Assembly: GCA_025093555.1 (NCBI GenBank)
Contig: JAIWNF010000005.1
Span: 930,001-994,000 of the forward strand
Direction: 5' to 3'
Length of the DNA: 64,000 nucleotides
From: Circinella umbellata
Lineage: Eukaryota; Mucoromycota; Mucoromycetes; Mucorales; Lichtheimiaceae
In this document: positions 23,878-36,126 of the stretch, one piece after another
Layout: the number at the start of each line of letters is the position of its first letter
Position numbering within the stretch: position 1 is the first letter of the stretch
The notes under the pieces: model-generated
Told to the model about the DNA's origin: nothing
The model's input: only the letters and a program-made list of their open reading frames with translations
Database searches by the model: none
Position numbers and translations under genes: made by a program

Positions 23878-25030
23878 TTAATTAGTAGGTAAAGAATTAT
23901 AAATAGGTAAAACAACAGTTTCATCCATTTTCAAACCAATTTCTTGAATATTATTTTCACCCCCATCAATTTTTGAAATAATAGATGGTAATACTTGAAT
24001 AAAGTTTTCAAGTGCTTGTTCTTCACTCAATCCCATATAGCCAAATTTAAATGATTTTAATGCTCCATTATTATCACTGAATGTGACACTTGACAATGAA
24101 CGTTTAACACTTTCTAACCAACTCTTTCTTTCCAATGCAACAGGTCTTGGAACCCTAATTTAATTAATAATGTGGTGTTAATATCATTGATACTTTCCCC
24201 CTCCCTTTCCAAAAATATAATATACTTACTTATTTCTTTCAACAAATGTTTTACCCAATAATTTGGGTATAAAAGTACAAGCTCTTCTATCTACAAGAAA
24301 TACATCAAATGATGCTGCCAATTTTCTTTTGGCTTCATAACGTTTGTAGGAATCACCTAATTCTTTTACTGTATATACCTAATTTTATACTTTAGTTTTA
24401 AAAAAAAATCCAATGAATAGAAACCCTAATCTCCCCTTTTTTTCTTTCTTTACCTTGACATTCTTCATATCTTCTTGACCAAGTGCCTTTTCATATTTAG
24501 CTTTATCATCTTGAACAATTAAACAAGCTTCAATATCTGAAGGGAAAGGAGAATTTTTGACAGAACTATATAATATAAAGAAAAATTATTATTATTTTGT
24601 CCTTTTATATAAATAGAGATCGATCGTTCAAAAAAGAAACGTACATGACAGAAGGTTTGAGTGTTCGCGACTTGGATTTAATATTCTTTACTGTAATAGT
24701 ACCATAAAGATAAGAAGTAGATTCCAAAAGATCATTACTTGATTGCGTTTCTTTGTATTGATATAAAGCATGAATGGCTTTTTTGGCCTAAAGAATGAAG
24801 TAAGGAAATAAAGTTTAATAGATCTATCAAAGAAAAAAAAGTGGACATGTCCCCACCCCCCCTATTATTCGAATTATATATAAAAAGTAATACGAGTGGT
24901 GTTATTGTTATCGTCTAAAAAGAAGAATACGTACAAGATCTTGATTAAGAATAGATTGTTTTGTTTCAGTTTCTGTCTTTTTTTGAACTGTTTTCTTTAC
25001 TGGTGTTTTTTTGGTTGTTGCTTTTGCCAT
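23878..25030 (-). CDS. UTP30: Ribosomal L1-domain ribosome-biogenesis protein (Utp30/RSL1D1-like)
   Basis: Seen: five exons 25030-24935, 24787-24645, 24565-24454, 24378-24230 and 24154-23878, total 777 nt, 258 aa. The N-terminus is a basic Lys/Thr-rich tail (MAKATTKKTPVKKTVQKK). The body has the L1-like fold signature: ALYQYKE, PFPSDIEACLIVQDD, YEAKRKLAASFDVFLVDRR, FIPKLLGKTFVERNKVPRPV, and a C-terminal FKFGYMGLSEEQALENFIQVL. Known of the family: Utp30 and Cic1/RSL1D1 proteins act in the nucleolus on pre-ribosomal particles. The FDVFLVDRR...LLGKxF...KxPxPV order is diagnostic. Which paralogue (Utp30 or Cic1) is uncertain; the short C-terminus favours Utp30. Confidence 0.85.
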
Positions 25031-25519
25031 TTTTTATATGAATATAAATACAAGTGTATTAAAAAAAAAAGAGTTGGAAAAAAAAAAAAAAGAGTGGAGT
25101 TTCGGGTAACTGCTTTTTTTCAGGCAAGTTTCTTTGCTTGAATTTTATCTCGATTTGGGTGGCTTTTCTTTTTTTTTAAAACACTTATTTTTTATGCAAA
25201 AAATTATTTACCCCCTCCATCTTATTTCATACTATTTACAGTTTAGAACAAATAAAATAATGAATTATATATTTATATATATATGTGTGTGTGTTTTGAA
25301 AAGAATGTGGAATAGAAAAATTTGTACAAAAAAAAAAGGGTGGTGGGGGGAGGTGAAGGTAAAGAGGAAATGCAGTGTATACAATGGAATTATGAACAAA
25401 ATAAAAAGAGAAGGTGTAGAAGAAAATAAAAAAAAAGATTTACAAAAAATATATATATAAGATATCAAATGGGAATAGGTTATTATTACTAAGAAGGATG
25501 GATAATGGACAAAGAAAAA
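25031..25519. other. Intergenic between UTP30-like and PH-domain genes
   Basis: AT-rich, with poly-A/T runs, a TATATATGTG run near 25274-25295 and a G-rich patch near 25339-25356. It would serve as promoter of the Utp30-like gene and 3' end of the PH gene. No gene seen. Confidence 0.5.
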
Positions 25520-27472
25520 TCAAGTATCTTCAGAAACAGGAGCAAGTGATGGTTGTTTAGTAGAAGAAGTGGATATAGAAGGTTGTAAATTTGTAGGTAG
25601 AGAAGTGCTACTACTACTAGTGGTGGTAGTAGTAGGTGGTGGTGGAGGAGGAGTTGATAAAGGTACAGGTCTTTGGGGTGGTAATAAAGATTGCCAATGA
25701 GGAATTTCTGCTAATGATTGACGTTTTAGACTTTTATCTTGAGACATGACTTCAGTCGTTGTTTTGGTTACTTGTGCACTTGCTCGACGATTTTCTGATC
25801 TTTGTAAAGTAGGATATTGTTGTTGATAATATTTCCACCATTGGGGTGGATATGGAAATATATCATCATTATTCTTTTTATTGTGAGTTGTTGTTGTTGG
25901 AGTAGATGATGATGATGATGAAGTGGTACCATTGAGAGCATCTGCTGCAGCTGTACGATGATAGATGGCCGATAAACGATATTTTGTTGTTTTATTTTTA
26001 TGAATAGAAGGGGATGCCATTGTCGTAGGTGATATGGGTTGTTGTTCAATAACAATTGAATTTCGTGGTGATGTGGACGATGGATTCAACGTAGATGAAG
26101 ATAAAAGTTGATAATCATCGGTCAATTGTAAATTAGCCAACATGGAAGAAGAAAGCTTTCCCGAATGACCTACTTTAACACAGGCCACAATTTTTTTCAT
26201 GGATTCAAGCCAATGTTTCATTTGAGAAGCAGATTCACAACGTAAATACCATTTACACAAAGGTTTACGAATTTCTACGACATATCCTTTTTTAAATTCT
26301 TCAGATACAAAAACAAGAGTATCTTCTGTCAAAATAAAATGTTCGCGTGCTGGATGAGTCGATTTGTTTGATTTGAATATATATACAATTTTATCGACAA
26401 GAATGACATAACGACGTTTCCATGCTCTTGCAAATGTAAATGTAGGTTGTTCATATTTATATATCCAATTTTTACAGATGGCTTTTTCAAGTGCTGATTT
26501 GACGGACATACACCATGGGTCTACTCCTATCCATTCATTACTTTGAAAAGAAGAACTAGAAGTAGAAGTGGAAGAATTCGTTGAATGGGTCATCATTTTT
26601 TTGGTGTGATTGTTTTTTTCAGTGAATGAAGGGGGTGTTCCTGAAGATGCAGCAACAGATGGCATATTCACAAATGGATCGGATAAAGCTTTTATATGAC
26701 GTAACGTAGATGATGTTGTGGTAGGATAAAATCGACTCAGCTCTTGCTCTCGAAAAGCTTCTGAGCTTGTTGCGCCAGATAAAAGAAATCGCGATGAAGG
26801 TGGAAGAGAAGAGAATGAACTAGCTGTAGGTGATGATGTTGATTCTATAAAAAAAATTTAATATAATTATTAATTATGTCTCTTTCCCTTTAATAAATGA
26901 AATCCCGCCTATAAACAAAGCCAATAGACCTCTTTATAGATAACTATTCCCAATTAATCATTTAACCTCCCCCACCCTCTCCACCTCCACCTTCCTTCAC
27001 TTTCCTTTTTCTTCTCTCTAAAAATAAATAAATAAAAAAAAAAGATCATCGCGTATATTATATCTATGGAAAACTTACGTTGTGATGACACGTGATCAGA
27101 ACCATTGGATTCTGCTGACCATCGACGCATTGGGTTATTATTATTATTATCCATTAAATTTATATCATAATGCTGTTGACCCAGACTTTCTGCACTACCA
27201 ACACTATATCGTTGACTGTGACTAGATCCACTTGCGGATGTACTAGAATATTGTGAAGCAAGTGAATGACGAAATGTTGTTTTTTCATGAAGAAGAGTAC
27301 TATCTGTATTCATATTTCTTGGTGGTCGTTTCGATAAACTTGCTGTTGGTTCATCTTTTGTTATGATGATGGGTGTTGTCGCTGTTGATGATGGCGTTTT
27401 TGTTGTTACTGTATCATCCTCCGCTCTATTTGTTCCTTTCGGTGTTGTTAATAAAGGAGGTTGTGAAAACAT
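25520..27472 (-). CDS. PH-domain protein with Ser/Thr-rich flanks
   Basis: Seen: two exons, 27472-27079 and 26844-25520, joined across a GTAAGT...TATAG intron; total 1,719 nt, 572 aa. A pleckstrin homology domain lies at about residues 257-352: KNWIYKYEQPTFTFARAWKRR starts strand 1-2 (W-x-R-RYVIL), followed by KIVYIFKSN, YVVEIRKPLCKWYLRCES and the final helix MKHWLESMKKIV, which contains the near-invariant Trp. The flanks are low complexity, with Ser, Thr, Pro and Gln runs and a polyproline stretch (PLSTPPPPPP) near the C-terminus that could bind SH3 or profilin partners. The domain probably binds phosphoinositides or proteins at membranes. No second catalytic domain seen. A specific orthologue is not recognised. 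Confidence 0.85.
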
Positions 27473-29060
27473 TTACAACAGGAGAACAACCACTTTTTGT
27501 GTTATTATGATTATTTTGATGTTTTTAAAAGGTATAAATATATATACGTGTGTGTGTTTAGAAATGAGATGAAGAGGAGATGTCGTTCTTTTTTTTTTCG
27601 TATTTCTGTTGCTATGTTGTTATGTTCGTATTTAATAATAATAATAATAAAAGAGAAAAGAGGAAAAAAGTCTATACAACTCAGCCTTGTTGGAAAAAAA
27701 TTGTTTTTTTTTTTGCGGGTGTCCGGCGCATTAGGGTTAAGTGTAATAAGTTATAACATTAAACTTACCTTTTAGGTGTATATCATGTCACACGTATGGC
27801 TCTTGAACGCCCGGTCTTTGTATCCCCATTACACAATAAACTGTTTTTGTTGATATGACTAAAATATCAAGCTATAATGTACATTAATATTTATAAATAT
27901 TATTCCGCACTCACTCTCTCCGCAATTTTTCATATTATGAAATTTGCATAACTTTTTAAATTTTTATAACGGGTTAATAATATGATTAATTATTTAACTT
28001 GTCGAGTTGCATACTTGTACATGCAGTATTTACCTTTTTTTTAACAGTAATCACAATCATAATTACATTTGTTTTTTCATCAAACCGGAAATAAACCAAA
28101 ACAGTTTAGTGGTTTAGTTTAATCATTTTTTGCGGAATCAAAAACAATTTTTTTTATAGTTTCGATTGAATCTTTTTTTTTCACGTCATCGAAATAATGC
28201 ATATTTTACCGCGATTTATTTTAATTATCGAAACTCAAAAGGATTATAAATACGTATACGTAATGTGTTACCACAGAACGTTTACTTATTAAAAACATCA
28301 TTCATGTTTTATTTAGTGGAAATAAATAATAGTTCATTTCAACTTTCTCACGTTTGACCTATTTTTTTTTTTTCCCGCTCCTTATTATTTATTATGCATA
28401 CGTAGCATTTATTATATAGCAGAAATTAATATGGGAATTTATATCCAGAGTCTATGTCTAATTACTAAAACATCTCGGACCCTATTTTTCATGTGATATA
28501 CAATAAAAATATCTTTTCAACTTCCCAGGATGTACACTTGAGGGAGTCAGTATAGTAGATGGCGTAATAAAAAAAAAATCTGAGAATTATATTATCATAC
28601 ATACATTTTAATCATTATTTTTGCTTATCTAAGAATTTTTAAAATGATCTTATGATAAATCTTTTCTTAAGGTCATTTGTTATAAAATTTAAACATAGAG
28701 AGAATAAAACCCTGTTAGAATATACTTTTTATTATTAGGGGCCCTGTTTCTATTTTGTTCTTATCATGAGATCAAAAAGATATATTTACCATTCTTCTTT
28801 TCATCTTTTTTTTACTATTAATAACCTTCTTAGTAATTAGATTGGAAAGCACATGCCGTACATTTGAATTTTTATTTTCTCTAATTAAAATTATTACATA
28901 TATATATATGTATAAACCACTTTTTCATCTTGTTTATTATCATATATTTACACGGTCAATATAAGAGTGGAATATGTAGGGTTTCTTTTTTTATCATTTA
29001 CATGCGTACATTTTTACAAAATATCAAAGCACATGTGAGAAAAAACTTAAACCTACTAAA
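27473..29060. other. Intergenic, nothing recognised
   Basis: Very AT-rich. It begins with the 5' flank of the PH gene; the remainder has no ORF, repeat partner or RNA that I can support. Confidence 0.5.
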
Positions 29061-29119
29061 GATAGAATGGAGGGAGTCCGAGAATTTGGGAATCTTGTGA
29101 CAAAACCATATCTCTTTAA

Positions 29120-29560
29120 ACTTTTTTTTTGCACAACCCCAAAAGACCGCAGCACTATGGAAGCATTTTTATTTTTTTATTTTCAAAAGTTACGTACACT
29201 TGGTTGTAATGGAGATGAGTATAAAAGAAACTTTTCATACGTACATAATACTTTTAGAGATTACAATTATACGTATAGCATGAATAAATTACCCCCTGTG
29301 TATAATGTTATAGTATAGCACATTTATACGTTTACATACGTTTTGCTACGTACGAAGTATGGAACATGTGATAATCTATATAAGCATCCGCCCCTCCCCT
29401 CAACACATATACCTATTAACTATATATTGATTAAAACACCCATTAATTATTCCCATAGGAAATTATATCCCATGATCAATGCGAAAACACCCGTTTATTA
29501 CCATTTCCCCCACATTTTGAAACACCTTTTTTACAATAAAATGTTCTGTTAATATGACCT
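29120..29560 (+). repeat. Diverged dispersed repeat, copy A
   Basis: This stretch matches 43050-43470 in the same orientation along its length. Shared blocks occur in the same order: GCACAACCC, GAAGCATTTTTATTTTTT (AAAGCATT in copy B), AGCATGAATAAATTAC, TATAGTGTTATAGTA-like, CATCCGCCCC, and CCCATGATC(A/G)ATGCGAAAA. The copies are clearly diverged by substitutions and small indels, so this is an old dispersed repeat, non-coding as far as I can see. Confidence 0.75.
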
Positions 29561-29925
29561 GACTTGAATATATATATGTATATATCAATTAATTCACGCC
29601 TTTTGAAAGTGTCGCACATTTCTTTAATAAAGATGAGAGTAACATCTTACAAAAAACAAATAGCGTTCAATAAATATATGTGTAAGTAGATCAATTTTCA
29701 TAAAAAAAAAATCGAAATTGAAATACGATCAAGTGGAGAGACTAACTACTAGGTAGATTGGTGTACGTAAATAATAATACATAACGGGTGGATTGATAGT
29801 ATTTAAGTAAAAAAAAAATTATGGGAACGTTTCAGTCAGCATCCGATTAAGAATAATACCGCTGACTTTGTGTCATAACTGTGTAGACTTCGAAATCTGT
29901 TTTTTTTCTTCTCATAGATATTATC

Positions 29926-30361
29926 CCGGGCATTCCATTATCACACGTTCCACTTTGTCTTTGCAGCTAAATCCAATTCCATCCAGAAGTTTGCATTGGC
30001 TTTCGGAAAAGTTGTTTGTTTGATGGAGAATCTTTTTCACACCTATACAAAAAAAAATATAAATAAATTAAATCATAATCGCTTGAACAAAATATCATTT
30101 TATCATTTTCTTAAATAAAAAATAAGTGTGTCGATGCACTGAAATACTTGAAAATCGGAATTACATTATATTCAGCAAATAGAATAGGTTCATTCAGAAG
30201 TAAGATGTAGGATGGTTTGGTACAGTTTGCATGATAGTTGGAGAGTATGTAGCGGAGGAGTCGAATGTTTTGTTTTTCATCATCATTATCTTCAACAATA
30301 ACTTTGATCTCATCAATGCAATCCATTAGATCGTTTAAAGAGCCATCCAGGCAAAATTCTA
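29926..30361 (-). CDS. Hypothetical partial gene, two exon-like segments
   Basis: On the minus strand a frame from about 30361 reads EFCLDGSLNDLMDCIDEIKV, then ILSNYHANCTKPSYILLLNE and VIPIFKYFS to a GTGCAT donor-like site near 30139. A TATAG acceptor near 30044 continues VKKILHQTNNFSESQCKLLD and KVERVIMECPG to a stop at 29926. The joint is in phase and the text is protein-like. No family recognised, and I could not find a convincing first exon upstream, so it may be a 3' fragment. Confidence 0.35.
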
Positions 30362-30840
30362 AAAGGTCAAATATACGAGTCTTCTTGCAACTTATTCACC
30401 TCAAAGATATCACTATGATCAGTCGTCATCTTTTGTGTTTACCAACCCTCAGTTGTTTGCACCGCCGATTTGTTTTTGACATACGTATGAAAAAAAATTG
30501 TGTATGTGGAAAAAACATTTGAAATAAGACTTATGTGATTATCTATATGATTTCTTAAACTAAATTGGGTACTGTAAAACAGTGGTAGTATAAGAGATTT
30601 TTCAGCATTACAAGTTTCTGCCACGGTTTTGTTTTCTTTTTTGTTCGTATTCAAAGTTGAGCTCTACAGAAGAGGATTAGATTCAACACAATTTCTTTTT
30701 AAAATAAATCTCAATAAAACAGAAAAACATACTGTGGACGTTTACAATTCTTTGAGAGAAGTGACAGGCATAAATTATGAGCATGTTTTGTTTTTAATAT
30801 ACTTATATAAGTCACAGCCGATTACCTTCCTTATATGGCA

Positions 30841-31260
30841 GGTAATCGGTTGTGTTATGCGAAAAAAAGGACTAAATTTCATATATAATATAATTTTTTT
30901 TTTCATTTCTTTCAGTTTGTATTTATTTAATAATACGAATGTTGACGAAGAAGACTCGAAAAACGTGGTAACAACCTCAAATGTCACGTTTTATTGTTCT
31001 TTCTTGTAATAATAATAAATACGTACTATAATTTTTTTTCATGGTTTTTTTGGGTAATAAATTTGTAATACTATACTACGTACCACGTTTTTCGAGTCTT
31101 CTTCATCAACATTCGTATTCATAAATAAAGACAAACTGAAATAAATGAAAAAAAAATTATATTATATATAAACAAATAATAAATTTAGTCTTTGATATAT
31201 AAAAAAAAGGGCTGTATGATCTTCTTATTTAAATATAAAATCTGTCTAACAACCGATTAC
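30841..31260. repeat. Long imperfect inverted repeat (hairpin)
   Basis: The left arm 30841-30970 is the imperfect reverse complement of the right arm 31081-31260; the loop is about 110 bp. The core 88-bp stretch (30882-30970 against 31081-31168) ends in GAAGACTCGAAAAACGTGGTA and is nearly perfect. The outer part (GACTAAATTT, GGTAATCGGTTGT) is interrupted by indels in the right arm. Confidence 0.8.
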
Positions 31261-32575
31261 GTATTGACGATGACTCCTGTACATTACTGTAGACTGGATA
31301 CCATGTACAGAAGATAGTGTATATCGTGTAGTAGTCTGATCACACCTTGTCAATATACCGCTGGTGTATCTTTTTGCCTTGATTCTGATTCCTTGGTTCA
31401 CCAATGACCTTTTTTTTCTTAGGTGCACAAACAAACCCCTCTCTATTGATTGTGCACGGACCGAAAATTCTGCTTGTCGTGTCGATTTGACCACGTTCAC
31501 CGCACTTGAAGCATTCAAGCCTTTTTATATACCATCATTCGATCATCCGTTTTATGATTGACCATCATTCGAACCATTATTATGACGATCCGTCAAATTG
31601 GTTGCGTCGAGATCTAGAGGAGTAGGTCCTTGATTACCAAATGAAGGAGAAAGCAGACCAGAATTTCATACGGCTCTGTATAAGTGCAAGCTCTTTTTTT
31701 TCTTGAAGCAGTGAAAAACTCGTTGCTCCTACTTGTTCACTTCATACTCTTGTCGAGTACACTCCAAGGTGTCATCGCCAGAGTGGGTGGGGGTAATTAC
31801 CGTCAAAAAATAATCTTTTAGCTTTTCACATTACTATTGTTAATTATTGGTTTGTTATTCGAGATGGATGGTGTTATGTTAGGGAAGATGGAAGTTGTAG
31901 TTTTTTTTTTGGTCTTTTTGAGTAGGAGTAAAATGACAGGATTGATAGGGCCTAATACATATAAAATTATATTAGCAACTTGCATTTACGCTTTTAAGTT
32001 ATAATTTTACCAGGATCAGTTTTCGCCGCGGTCTTTGTTTTTTTTTCACTCGCTGTTCTTGTGAGTAGACCGCCAGTTTTTACAAGGTGTTAGCTTCCTT
32101 AAAATAAGGTGCAGAGCGCGAAATTTTTCAATTGATAGGAGTGAGAAATCCTCCGCGCGATGCTGGGGTACTATTGTATAAATTCAAATAGTTAGTCAAT
32201 CTTGATCACCGCTACAAGTATTGTAGTTTTCATTGACGGAATCTTTAATCACATGTTGTTGTTGGGAAGATTGTTGACTTTTCATTTGTTTGACGTAAGA
32301 TTCAGCACAATAATAAAGGGGAAATGAAAGGATGAGTTTATATAATCATAGCATTGAGATATATGCCAACTTACGTCAAGATCAGAGAATATGAAATTCA
32401 CGGGCTCTTCCAATCAAGGTCAGATCGGTTACCATGATTTGACAAATTGTTTGGGATGGTGGATTTAGAGCACGCTCATAAAGATTGAACGCCTCGCGGA
32501 AATTCCATTTTCGAGGGGTACGTAAACCTTGTAAACATCTTCATTTCCGGAATGTGATACTTCAGGTGTAGTCAT
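31246..32575 (-). pseudogene. Decayed Ty3/gypsy-like Gag with broken zinc knuckle
   Basis: Read on the minus strand. ATG at 32575 opens MTTPEVSHSGNEDVYKVYV; a frame change then gives KWNFREAFNLYERALNPP and onward. Further along (about 31670-31560) comes FGNQGPTPLDLDATNLTDRH, the Pro/Asp linker common just before Gag zinc knuckles, then stops, then CFKCGERGQIDTTS near 31528-31487. That last has exact CX2CX4HX4C spacing, but His is Gln (CAA) and the last Cys is Ser (AGC). No protease, reverse transcriptase or LTR pair found nearby, so it is a dead, truncated copy. The assignment to Ty3/gypsy rests on the linker and knuckle and is moderate. Confidence 0.6.
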
Positions 32576-32888
32576 GGTAACGAAAAAATTTTAGAGAACG
32601 AAAAAACGAAAAAGAGGTAACGCGAAACATCCGCGTTAGGCAGCAACTAAAAGTCGTACCATCATGTTGTCGCTGTCTTCGGTCGTGCCTTGCTACCTTG
32701 CCTGCCTCTTTGTTTTGAATTTACCACATTATAGATGATAAAAAGACCTTAAACATTACTAGTACTTTTTTTTAATAACTTTTGACACTTGATAATATGA
32801 TATAAATACTTCATAATAATAAGGTTATATACGTATATGGATGGAAGTACTATAAAGTACAAATCACAGTAAACATGATATTACAATA

Positions 32889-32975
32889 TCAAGTAATTAC
32901 TCGTTAAACCGGTTTTTCGCTAAACCGGTACAGATCCTCACATATTTCAACGACCGGTTCAAAGGGTAATTACTG
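32889..32975. mobile_element. Short TA-flanked terminal-inverted-repeat remnant
   Basis: The left end AGTAATTACTCGTTAAACCG and the reverse complement of the right end, CAGTAATTACCCTTTGAACC, are near-matching terminal repeats about 85 bp apart, both continuing into ACCGGT. The right end is followed by TA. This fits a small MITE or solo remnant of a Tc1/pogo-type DNA transposon. Confidence 0.55.
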
Positions 32976-33299
32976 TATGATTGTTACGAACATTCCAAAT
33001 ATGATTATTTGGAAATAGCTTATCTTAAAATACACATTTTTGTATTCATCTTTTTTCTTTTCTAATAACTATTATCAGTATTTTATGGTTTTTTTACTAC
33101 TAACATTTATTTTTTCTGGGAAATGAATATACTGAATAATTAACTTTCACACTATTTATAACTTTTATTTCTTTTTCCAGCTTTTATACTTACTCCATAT
33201 ATAATATAAATGTACAGTATGATTACTTTTAATTTGTGATGTAATTTGGAGAAGCTGGATAAGTGAATCCATTATCATACTACTAAAGCAAAAAGAAAA

Positions 33300-33720
33300 A
33301 CTACTCAGAGCAGCGTCATTGTATGTTGGAAAACTTTAATTATGCAAAGATAAACTTGCAGGTCAGGGTAGTAAGCTAGAATCAATGGCACGAGCAAACA
33401 CAGTACGACTTTTTGGTACCTGCCATATAGCTTTTGAGTTGACTCTGTGCTCGTGATCCTTGATCCCAGGTAATGTCGCTGTGTATTTTGCATCTTCATT
33501 CTTCCTTGTAGAAGTCTCCTGGTGGTCTGTGACAGTGGAATACTATTCTTCCTGTCTCCTTATTACATCTTCAGCAGTTCCTGCTTTTAAGCTGCTAGAG
33601 GTTGGACATATTCTCATGGTCATTATTTGGTTCATTATACCAACACACTGGTCAACCTCTTGCTCTCAGGTGATGTTAATAAAAAAAAATATGATGATGA
33701 ATGTATAGTATTTTATTCAC
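33300..33720. other. More complex, higher-GC patch, unidentified
   Basis: This stretch has fewer A/T runs than its flanks. ORFs on both strands (33460-33708 +, 33305-33499 -) show no family. It may be an old mobile-element fragment; nothing firmer can be said. Confidence 0.3.
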
Positions 33721-33775
33721 TATTTTCTGTCCTCACTTTAGAAACTTCTCACAATGCGCACTTACACTAGTCTGT

Positions 33776-35958
33776 AGGGATCAGCATTAATTATATGTGA
33801 GCATGTGAGTGTAATTCGATTAGAAGTAATAAGATAAATAATATTCGATAACTTATTTATAGTATATGATATGATGTGCTAGAGTTTTCTTCTTTTTGCA
33901 AGACATATTAGATACATGTGAGGTCAAGTGCATATGGATAGGATTTTACCCGATCATAATAACTCAGATCAAGAATTCGTTATAGCGATTATTCGATATA
34001 ACGATGCCCTTTTGGTCTCACGGGGGGGGGAGTATCGTTATAACGAGCGGTGACAGTAAACTAAGTACGATTAGCAGATGACTGAATCAAATAATAATGA
34101 ATACGCTCTTAGAAAGCAAGTTCGTTTTAAATGGTTTTGTCTTATAATATTGTTTTTAATGGACATCAATACGTAGCAAGAGGCTTTCAGACTTTTTGTT
34201 ATGGTACTTGGTGACTACTTCTCCATTATTTTTTAAATTTCAAAACGACTGAATCTACTAGCTTTTAAACTTTGGAAAATGGTTAATTCATTAAGCTCAT
34301 GCAGTAGTGTCTTGCCGAGCATTATAAAAACAGGAAGAGAAGAGACATGTTTTTTCTGAAACAACCAAAATTACAAACAGCCACAGTATCTTTACAATCT
34401 GTCAAACTCTTTTATATACAACAGAATAAGGTTTTATATGACAGTAAAAAGTATACGTTTTTTTTATCTCTATCCTCTCATCATCTATGTCAGAATGTTT
34501 GGCCTTCGTAATGTTAGATTGTTCAACAAGTTCACGATATGGCGGGCTTGTATTAAGAAGAAATTGTATGGATAAAAGCAAAAGTATAGTTTAGAGAAGT
34601 CAATTCAGCCTTTTATTTAATGTTTGAAATGATCGACTATGATATTGGAACAACTGACAATTATTCTAGGGAGACAGTCTTGAAGCAAAAACAAGTACAA
34701 TGCATTTTATGCATATTGCTGTGAGACAGATTTTGCTGAGTTGCTGGGATATTAAAAATGGCCGCAGCGTGCCAAAATTGATTTTTCCTTTCTTTTCTCT
34801 TTTCTTCTTTAACACCTCCCTCCAGGCTTTAGGTGGCCAAAGGAATTTGACGGATCTCAGGACTTCATTGCCACTTGTGTTGTTCCTGTTTTATTTTTTT
34901 TCTTGTTTGTGCATGCTAAACTGGCTATTGTCCTTGGAAGCGATGTACCCCAGGTGCGTGGGTGAAGTTCCTGAATGCGGAGGGGATAGAGTTTTTTTTG
35001 ACTTTATCAGAGCGCTTCAGAATTCAACATTCCTGGACGAATGGAGTTAACCCGTGTCAGAACGGAGAGAGACATTTCTGATACAACAACGTAACTCTTG
35101 CCGGAGCTTGGGACGTACCACCCCTAGGACTTTTGGATGTGCTCGATGCTGGACGCGCCTTTCGAAATCGGGCAAGCACACAAACTACAAAGGACATAAC
35201 TTTTCCAGGGTATTATGTAGTTAATTCTGCAGCTTAACTGGGTAAACCACTGCATTGTAAGATCTCGTCTCTTCGGATCTTCGATTTGCGTCCCTCAATG
35301 TAGCCCTAACTGCTGCCATGGTTACGAGGCAGAAGTGGTTTCTTGTCTTTTGTTTCATAACTTTACCTCGTTATTGAGAGGTTTTTTTCCAAAGTGGCAC
35401 CCCTTGGTTTATTAGCAAAAAGGCAAGTTTTTTTAAAGCTTTTAATGAGGAGAGGGAATAAGTGTGTGTTGAATGAATGTCAAGTAAAAGTAATAATAAT
35501 ATTTTACTAATCAATATTTTTTACTGTTAATGTTTTAAATCTCTATGGGAACTGTTTGAGCCGGTTGGCGATCTTCAAGACGACGCGGCGCTCGCGTTCT
35601 GGACTTTACTGCGCATTTACCTAATTTGGTTTTTCCAATGGATAGTACAGCCTTTCCCTTGCACAAAGAGGCCTTGGCGCGCGTATTGTTCCAGAACGTT
35701 GGGAGCACTTTCACTAAAGTATTGGGTTGTGGAGAAACCAAACACACATTTTTGGGAATAGCTAGCCTTCCACCTTCTCGTGGTTATTCTCGTTAATCAA
35801 GTTATATTATTATTTCTTGAGAACTAAGAGGAGGCTTATTGTTTATTATAATGAATAAAATGTTATTATGAATTAATTTTTTTTTACTCGTAAAGTGGTG
35901 TAATGTCTTTTTGTGGATGCTGCTACTGGTGGTGTTGGCTGATCTATTTTGTTACACT
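33776..35958 (+). repeat. 2,183-bp inverted duplication, left arm
   Basis: The reverse complement of 40566-42748. Both arms are exactly 2,183 bp; the ends are AGGGATCAGC (outer) and TTGTTACACT (inner), with flanks unrelated immediately beyond. Every segment I compared is identical, including a G9 run (34022-34030), a T8 run and a T9 run. Internally there are unrecognised frames (34700-35050 + and about 35780-35535 -) and a GC-rich core (about 34740-35760) unlike the neighbourhood. I saw no transposase, convincing terminal repeats or clear target-site duplication. Confidence 0.9.
33974..34056. mobile_element. Tigger/pogo-like terminal repeat remnant inside the duplication
   Basis: Contains paired TTATAACGA-type motifs in both orientations (TTCGTTATAGCGATTATTCG and TATCGTTATAACGAGCGG) and ends GGTGACAG followed by TA. 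This is the style of pogo/Tigger termini (CAG...CTG next to TA). Only one end is convincing. An identical copy lies in the other arm at about 42468-42550. Confidence 0.45.
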
Positions 35959-36126
35959 TGATATTTAAGAAAAACCATGAATTTATATCTTGTTAATACT
36001 TGTAATATGAAATTATTGATTTTGAACAATTGCATCTAATGAATCTTGAAGCACTGTTTTTCTTGTACATTTTCTCATTATTTATACCAACTATTCTTTG
36101 TACGTAGCTGAAAGTATTATAACTTG

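Noticed and set aside
25134..25468. ORFs on both strands in the gap between the Utp30-like and PH genes
   Set aside because: Driven by A/T and G homopolymers; no similarity or conserved texture.
35255..35345. Possible structured RNA or tRNA in the duplicated unit
   Set aside because: No T-loop GTTCRANNC or acceptor-stem pairing could be found; the region reads instead as mixed frames.
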